Below, piece by piece: positions 6,842 through 10,301 of a stretch of 10,301 nt of DNA. The position numbers were made by a program, and so were the translations under genes. The notes below the pieces were generated by a model. That model was not told where the DNA came from. It saw nothing but the letters and a program-made list of their open reading frames with translations, and did not search any database. This DNA comes from a bacterium. Lineage in GTDB: Bacteria > Zixibacteria > MSB-5A5 > GN15 > FEB-12. Positions within the stretch are counted from its first letter, which is position 1, and each line of letters opens with the position of its first letter. The stretch covers positions 1 to 10,301 of the forward strand of contig JAUXBJ010000025.1 of assembly GCA_030619425.1 (NCBI GenBank). The letters are read 5' to 3'.

Positions 6842-7912
6842 ATGGACGGCAACATCCAGACCACGATTGCAGCGCCCGATAACAGTCAGACGAAAAGCGG
6901 ACGCCTCGAGGCGCCGATCGGTAAGTATCGCCTGACCGTTCAGGTCGCTTTCGTTCTCGTTTGTCTCTGGATCGGGATCGAGTTTCATTACTTCGTGCGC
7001 TATCTGGAGTCGGGCGGGTTGGTCACATGGGTTGCTCGTCCGCCGGGTGTCGAGGCGTTCCTGCCCATCAGTTCGTTGATGAGCATCTACCACTTCTTCC
7101 TCACCGGCGAGATACATCCGACCCACCCGGCTGGTTTCTTCATTCTCGTCGCCATCCTGGTAGTGTCGCTACTGTTTGGTAAATCATTCTGTTCGTGGAT
7201 TTGTCCGGTCGGTTTGCTTTCAGAGTCACTGGGCGACTGGTCGGAGAAACTGTTCGGCCGCAAGATGAAACTCCCGCGCTTCCTGGACTACCCGCTCAGG
7301 AGCATCAAGTATCTGCTCCTAGCCTACTTCGTCTACGCCATCTTCTTTCTGATGACGGCCGCATCTCTGAAAAGTTTTTTGGACAGCGACTACAACCTGG
7401 TCACCGATGTCAAGATGTATTATTTCTTCGCCGACATTTCGTCGTTCGTGCTGTGGACGCTGATTGTACTATTTGTGCTGTCGTTCTTTGTGCGCAACTT
7501 CTGGTGCCGGTACTTGTGTCCATACGGTGCGCTCCTGGGCGCACTCTCCTTATTGCGACCATTCAAAATCCGTCGTAATCTATCTTCGTGTATCGACTGT
7601 GCCGAATGCGCTAACGTCTGTCCTTCGAACATCAGGGTGGACAAAGTCGTTAGTGTCGTCTCCGACGAATGCACTACCTGTCTTAGCTGTCTCGATGTCT
7701 GTCCGGTGCCCCAGACGCTCGAACTCAAATCCAGTCCGAGAGGCTACAACGTATCCAGAAAAAACGGTCGCCATCGGGGTGGTAGCTGTTTATATTATAG
7801 TTTATGCTATCGGGATGATTTCCGGCAATTGGGACAACAGACTTACCAGAGACGAATACATGAATCATCAGAAGCACCTTCAAAGCTATGGCCACCCTAC
7901 CGGCACGGCTGA
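6842..7912 (+). CDS. NapH/CcoG-like membrane 4Fe-4S protein, frameshifted near the C-terminus
   Basis: The open frame gives 356 aa. Transmembrane helices lie at about 31-50, 98-113, 154-174 and 199-217. Two membrane-edge motifs, CSWICP (Cys117, Cys121) and CRYLCP (Cys222, Cys226), are typical of NapH/NosR/CcoG-type proteins. A dicluster ferredoxin domain follows with Cys250, 253, 256, 260 and Cys277, 280, 283, 287. Such proteins move electrons between the quinone pool or periplasm and soluble redox partners. Up to about residue 307 the protein reads normally. After the A6 run at 7759-7764 the frame turns into Arg/Gly-rich sequence without a transmembrane helix, while the +1 frame carries a good helix and a family-like tail to 7997. 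The true product is probably about 384 aa. Start ATG 6842 has GAGGA at 6833-6837. It sits between the ferredoxin gene and the DUF438 gene. Confidence 0.85.
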   Translation: MDGNIQTTIAAPDNSQTKSGRLEAPIGKYRLTVQVAFVLVCLWIGIEFHYFVRYLESGGLVTWVARPPGVEAFLPISSLMSIYHFFLTGEIHPTHPAGFFILVAILVVSLLFGKSFCSWICPVGLLSESLGDWSEKLFGRKMKLPRFLDYPLRSIKYLLLAYFVYAIFFLMTAASLKSFLDSDYNLVTDVKMYYFFADISSFVLWTLIVLFVLSFFVRNFWCRYLCPYGALLGALSLLRPFKIRRNLSSCIDCAECANVCPSNIRVDKVVSVVSDECTTCLSCLDVCPVPQTLELKSSPRGYNVSRKNGRHRGGSCLYYSLCYRDDFRQLGQQTYQRRIHESSEAPSKLWPPYRHG

Positions 7913-7997
7913 GACCGATGAACTGAATGAGCAGTCCAATGAGACTAACACGGCCGACCCTGGCTCTCAGGGTCAGAGCGATAATCCGGGTCGATAA
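7757..7997 (+). pseudogene. Displaced C-terminal end of the NapH-like protein (+1 frame)
   Basis: Read from the AGA codon at 7757 with one A of the A6 run removed, the frame continues R-K-T-V-A and then forms a hydrophobic helix (VAIGVVAVYIIVYAIGM). A segment ISGNWDNRLTRDEYMNH and a polar tail follow, ending at TAA 7995-7997. NapH-like proteins commonly end in a transmembrane helix followed by a G-x-W motif and a short extension, so this looks like the proper C-terminus of the gene starting at 6842. It is not an independent gene: no start or ribosome-binding site fits. Either a real 1-nt insertion, a sequence error or slippage accounts for it. Confidence 0.75.
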
Positions 7998-8002
7998 TTG
8001 TA

Positions 8003-8024
8003 GGGAGCGGCACACAAGGCTCCC
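8003..8024 (+). other. Small intercistronic stem-loop
   Basis: GGGAGC (8003-8008) and GCTCCC (8019-8024) form a 6-bp stem with a 10-nt loop in the 44-nt gap between the NapH-like and DUF438 genes. No T-tract follows, so it is not a terminator. It may be an RNA processing or stability element, or chance. The downstream gene has its own GAGGAT (8030-8035). Confidence 0.4.
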
Positions 8025-8041
8025 CAACCGAGGATAAACCC

Positions 8042-9280
8042 ATGAGCGAATTGATTGACAACGCCCAGAAGCGACGCGAGTTGCTGAAACACATGATACT
8101 TCAACTCCACAAAGGCGAGGCGCCGGATGCGATCAGAAAACAGTTGATCCGGTTGTTAGGTGAGGTGCCCTACAACGACGTCGTCGAGGTGGAACAACAG
8201 TTGATCTCCGAGGGTCTGCCCACCGAGGAGGTGCTGAAACTGTGTGACATTCACACCGAGGTCCTCAAGGGTCAGATAGACCTGTCTGAATCATCCGCGG
8301 TGCCGCCCGGCCACCCGGTGCATACTTTCAGACAGGAAAATCGTGCGCTGGAAGGGGAACTGGCGCTGCTCGACAAGCTGTTTGCGACTATCGATCAACT
8401 GCCGCCGGAGGTCGATGCCACCGAAATCATGGCGCAGGTACGGGTACGAATGAATGCGTTGTCTGATGTCGAGAAGCATTACCAGCGCAAGGAGAACCTG
8501 CTGTTTCCGTTTCTCGAAAAGCACGAGATCACCGGACCACCCACCGTGTTGTGGGGTAAACATGACGAAACGCGCGAACTGATGAAGGGAGCCATCGAAG
8601 CTCTGCAAAACATGTCGGACATCACGGCCGAAGAGGCTCGCATCGTCACCGAAGCGGTCATCAGGCCGGCCTCGAAGTCGATTAGTGAGATGATCTACAA
8701 GGAAGAAGAGATTCTCCTGCCCATGTCTCTGGACACGCTCACCGAAGCCGAATGGCTGGACATTTACAACCAAAGCTTGTCGATAGGTTTCTGTCTTTAT
8801 GACCCCACCGACGAGTGGCAACCGCAGATCGACCGCGACACGAAAGCGACCGCCGACCAGGAGGAGCGCATCCAACTGCCGTCCGGCAGTTTCAGCCCGG
8901 CCGAACTCAACGCCATCCTCAATACCATACCATTCGACCTGACCTTTGTCGACAAGGATGACACCGTACGCTATTTCACGCAGGGTCGTGAACGGATCTT
9001 TCAGCGCAACCGCGCCATTCTTGGCCGCCAAGTACAGATGTGCCACCCTCCCAAGTCTGTTCATATTGTGGAGAAGATACTTGATGATTTCAAGAGCGGT
9101 TCACAGGACCAGGCGGCGTTCTGGATAAACCTGGGCGAGCGGTTTGTGCATATCGAGTACTATGCGCTGCGCGATGGACAGGGCGGATACCTCGGCACTC
9201 TCGAAGTCAGCCAGGACCTGACCGAGAAGCGCGCGCTCACCGGCGAGCAGCGATTGCTCAGTTACGATAGTACCAACTGA
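8042..9280 (+). CDS. DUF438 - hemerythrin (HHE) - PAS domain protein
   Basis: 412 aa, soluble, no signal peptide. Three parts are visible. DUF438 covers about 10-80. A hemerythrin HHE-like four-helix domain covers about 88-230, with candidate di-iron ligands His91/His94, His146 and Glu151 (HYQRKE), His174 with Glu176/178 (HDETRE) and the Glu cluster 221-223 (YKEEEILLP). A PAS domain at about 285-395 carries the family segment CHPPKSVHIVEKILDDF (334-350) and ends GTLEVSQDLTEKR. Hemerythrin domains bind O2, NO or iron, and PAS domains sense ligands or redox state; no output domain such as a kinase is attached. This arrangement is known in anaerobes as a DUF438 protein of unassigned function. 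The start is supported by GAGGAT 6 nt upstream of ATG 8042. Its stop overlaps the next start (TGATG at 9278-9282), indicating translational coupling to the DUF1858 gene. Confidence 0.9.
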   Translation: MSELIDNAQKRRELLKHMILQLHKGEAPDAIRKQLIRLLGEVPYNDVVEVEQQLISEGLPTEEVLKLCDIHTEVLKGQIDLSESSAVPPGHPVHTFRQENRALEGELALLDKLFATIDQLPPEVDATEIMAQVRVRMNALSDVEKHYQRKENLLFPFLEKHEITGPPTVLWGKHDETRELMKGAIEALQNMSDITAEEARIVTEAVIRPASKSISEMIYKEEEILLPMSLDTLTEAEWLDIYNQSLSIGFCLYDPTDEWQPQIDRDTKATADQEERIQLPSGSFSPAELNAILNTIPFDLTFVDKDDTVRYFTQGRERIFQRNRAILGRQVQMCHPPKSVHIVEKILDDFKSGSQDQAAFWINLGERFVHIEYYALRDGQGGYLGTLEVSQDLTEKRALTGEQRLLSYDSTN

Positions 9281-9819
9281 TGGACCAGGCGACCGCAAAA
9301 CCGCCCATCACACCGGAGATGAAAGTTGCCGCGCTGCTCAATGCATACCCCGATCTGGAGGCGCTGCTTTACGAGATCGCGCCGGCTTTTGCGAAACTGC
9401 GCAATCCGCTGCTTCGCAAGACGGTCGCCAAAGTCACCACTTTGCGCCAGGCCGCCAGGGTGGCCGATGTTGAACTTGCTACTATGATCAACCGGCTACG
9501 TGAGGCAGCCGGTCAATCGCCGGGGCTGGATGTTTCGTCCGATGAACATCAGGATACAGCCACACCCGGTTGGGTGAAAGATTCCCCAGTGAAGCAAACC
9601 TTCGACGCGCGCTCACCAATTGAGCGGGGTGAGCAGCCTATGGGGCGCGTCATGGCCGAGCTAAAGAAGCTGAACAGTGGCGAAGTCTACGAACTGATCA
9701 CGTCGTTTGTCCCGGCGCCGCTGATTGATATGGCTGCGAAGCAGGGGTATGAGGCATGGTCTACCGATTCCGGCGACGGAGTAGTCCACACCTATTTTCG
9801 ACGGACGTCCGAGCGTTAG
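9280..9819 (+). CDS. DUF1858 - DUF2249 domain protein
   Basis: 179 aa, soluble, with no cysteine. Residues about 12-78 match DUF1858 in form: KVAALLNAYPDLEALL, then an AFAKLRNPLLRKTVAKV stretch and the AARVADVELATMINRLR helix. This domain is also found at the N-terminus of ScdA-type Fe-S repair proteins. After a polar linker (about 80-104), residues 105-175 match DUF2249, a TusA-like fold: FDAR start, MAELKKLNSGEVYEL, then FVPAPLIDMAAKQGYEAW. The typical Cys of TusA is missing. The start overlaps the upstream stop by 1 nt, with no strong ribosome-binding site of its own, so it is made together with the DUF438 protein. The pairing with a hemerythrin protein recalls ScdA, in which DUF1858 and hemerythrin domains are fused, and suggests the two act together. 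Biochemical role unknown. Confidence 0.88.
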   Translation: MDQATAKPPITPEMKVAALLNAYPDLEALLYEIAPAFAKLRNPLLRKTVAKVTTLRQAARVADVELATMINRLREAAGQSPGLDVSSDEHQDTATPGWVKDSPVKQTFDARSPIERGEQPMGRVMAELKKLNSGEVYELITSFVPAPLIDMAAKQGYEAWSTDSGDGVVHTYFRRTSER

Positions 9820-9864
9820 GAGGTTTTGTGCGCGGAGTACACCCCCGTGCGCCACATGGATACA

Positions 9865-9889
9865 GGGACAGACGAGGAGAGACTGTCCC
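9865..9889 (+). other. Stem-loop after the redox operon
   Basis: GGGACAG (9865-9871) and CTGTCCC (9883-9889) form a perfect 7-bp stem with an 11-nt loop, 46 nt after the stop of the DUF1858 gene. No T-run follows directly, so it is a weak terminator candidate at best. GGGACAG/CTGTCCC palindromes also occur in REP-like elements in many bacteria, which is another possible origin. Confidence 0.4.
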
Positions 9890-9999
9890 ACAAGATCGTT
9901 TCGTTGGGTCTTCTCTAAATCGCCGTACTTTGTCAAGTCTTCTATCGTGTTTTTTCCTCGGTTCGGATTCTAAACAAGTTCGGTTACTCTTGGCAACGG

Positions 10000-10138
10000 T
10001 GGATCAATTGGTCGTTCAGGCTTCTCTACGCGGTCACTGCCGCAAAATGGAATCGGAGTGGGAGCCTCACGCTTGGCGAACGAGATCTAACCCTCAGACC
10101 CGCCCCGAGGTCATCCCACTACGAAACCAATTGATCCA
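10000..10138 (-). ncRNA. Candidate structured RNA (possible bridge RNA) at the IS110-family element end
   Basis: A perfect 13-bp inverted repeat TGGATCAATTGGT (10000-10012) / ACCAATTGATCCA (10126-10138) encloses 113 nt. Inside it are nested pairings AGTGGGA (10057-10063) / TCCCACT (10114-10120), CCTC (10065-10068) / GAGG (10107-10110) and GGCG (10075-10078) / CGCC (10101-10104), leaving a 22-nt loop. A side hairpin GCGG/CCGC lies at 10030-10043. The structure begins 20 nt past the transposase stop, on its 3' side. Elements of the IS110 family encode a structured bridge RNA in a noncoding end; in the IS1111 group this is the end downstream of the recombinase. The pairing is seen directly, while function and strand are inferred. 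Confidence 0.4.
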
Positions 10139-10158
10139 TCCATCGCCTTTCTTTACAA

Positions 10159-10301
10159 CTACTCCCCGGTACTGGCCGGCCGCACCGCCTGAGGTTCAAA
10201 CGACTCACCCGATGTCCACATTGTGTACAACAGGCAAGCCAACTTACGGGCCACAGCCACCCGCGCCTTCCCAAACCCTTTCCCCTTCTGAAGGCGCTGA
10301 C
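10159..10301 (-). CDS. IS110-family transposase, C-terminal fragment, cut by window edge
   Basis: On the minus strand, from the window end to the TAG at 10161-10159, one frame is open for 46 residues. It starts QRLQKGKGFGKARVAVARKL and ends with LLYTMWTSGESFEP and a short tail. The pattern G-K-x-K/R-x-x-VAVARKLA-x-LLY-x-MW-x-SGE-x-(Y/F)EP is the characteristic C-terminus of IS110/IS116/IS902-family transposases, which are DEDD-type recombinases with a Tnp20 domain and a catalytic serine. The catalytic parts lie outside the window, so whether the element is intact cannot be seen. The frame has no start codon in the window and would be missed by a start-based search. The redox operon on the other strand converges towards it. 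Confidence 0.85.
   Translation of the reverse strand, partial: QRLQKGKGFGKARVAVARKLACLLYTMWTSGESFEPQAVRPASTGE

Larger units (their letters stand above)
9820..10158. other. Noncoding stretch between the redox operon and the IS110-family gene
   Basis: I see no gene in these 339 nt. The content is an 8-nt-scale hairpin (9865-9889), a TGTCAA at 9931-9936 that reads TTGACA on the minus strand, an isolated T6 at 9950-9955 without a stem before it, and the nested inverted-repeat structure at 10000-10138. Where the operon ends and the insertion element begins cannot be fixed from one copy. Confidence 0.6.
10000..10301 (-). mobile_element. Partial IS110-family insertion sequence (3' end of transposase plus noncoding end)
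   Basis: The right edge of the window cuts an insertion sequence whose transposase is read on the minus strand. Only its last 46 codons and the noncoding end are in view. The outer boundary is not known: I set it at the outer arm of the inverted repeat (10000), but the element could reach further left, towards the T6 at 9950-9955. IS110-family elements usually lack obvious terminal inverted repeats and target duplications, so the end cannot be called from one copy. Confidence 0.6.

Noticed and set aside
7759..7765. A_AAA_AAC as a programmed -1 frameshift site
   Set aside because: The -1 frame reaches TAG within about six codons; the family-like C-terminus lies in the +1 frame.
7464..7997. 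177-aa plus-strand open frame as an independent gene
   Set aside because: Its first two thirds are a shadow of the NapH-like gene. Only the part after about 7757 is meaningful, as the displaced C-terminus of that gene.
8291..9064. 257-aa minus-strand open frame opposite the DUF438 gene
   Set aside because: It is long only because of GC-rich codon use on the opposite strand; the plus-strand protein has conserved hemerythrin and PAS motifs through the same bases.
9946..9955. T6 run as a terminator of the redox operon
   Set aside because: No stable stem of useful length directly precedes it.
10000..10138. The 13-bp inverted repeats as the ends of a separate MITE
   Set aside because: No matching target-site duplication flanks the arms, and the nested inner stems and the adjacent IS110-family gene favour a structured RNA or element end.
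9820..10301. CRISPR array or tandem repeats in the terminal noncoding region
   Set aside because: Only isolated inverted and short near-direct repeats are present; there is no regular repeat-spacer pattern.

Overview
The window looks like chromosome from a Gram-negative-type (diderm) anaerobe or facultative anaerobe outside the well-studied phyla. Signs are moderately high GC, outer-membrane chaperones of the SurA type, a lipoprotein foldase, an HPr kinase without visible PTS genes, and a set of iron-sulfur and DUF genes typical of anaerobes. A Zixibacteria-like or related lineage would fit, but this is an impression from gene content and no phylogenetic marker was tested.

Layout. (1) 1-43: 5' half of a minus-strand tRNA-Asn(GTT), cut by the window edge, with a consensus promoter at 77-104. 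(2) 293-1342: exported protein with two PDZ domains, closed by a strong intrinsic terminator at 1385-1415. (3) 1465-2433: hprK, apparently leaderless. (4) 2581-5868: a three-gene operon behind a good sigma70 promoter (2468-2496). It encodes a parvulin-type lipoprotein, a SurA-like periplasmic chaperone/PPIase and a small S4-domain protein resembling RqcP/Hsp15. The genes overlap by 23 and 1 nt. (5) 6048-9819: a four-gene redox operon. It encodes a dicluster-ferredoxin-like protein, a NapH-like membrane iron-sulfur protein (frameshifted in this sequence), a DUF438-hemerythrin-PAS protein and a DUF1858-DUF2249 protein. (6) 9820-10301: noncoding DNA followed by the C-terminal end of an IS110-family transposase on the minus strand. 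The stretch between them contains a 139-nt nested inverted-repeat structure.

How the parts may work together. Genes 2581-5868 form an envelope protein-folding unit with a ribosome-associated quality-control factor attached. Genes 6048-9819 look like one regulated module. Just upstream is a perfect dyad TTGAC-N4-GTCAA, centred exactly 41.5 bp before the start site predicted from a TATACT -10 box. That is the class II geometry of FNR/CRP-family activators. The proteins combine soluble and membrane electron carriers with a di-iron hemerythrin/PAS protein and a protein of the ScdA-associated DUF1858/DUF2249 type. A role in sensing or detoxifying O2 or NO, or in Fe-S repair, under anaerobic control is a reasonable hypothesis but is not proven by the sequence.

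The most notable items are this operon and its operator, the one-base frameshift at an A6 run in the NapH-like gene, and the structured noncoding end of the IS110-family element, which is a candidate bridge-RNA locus.
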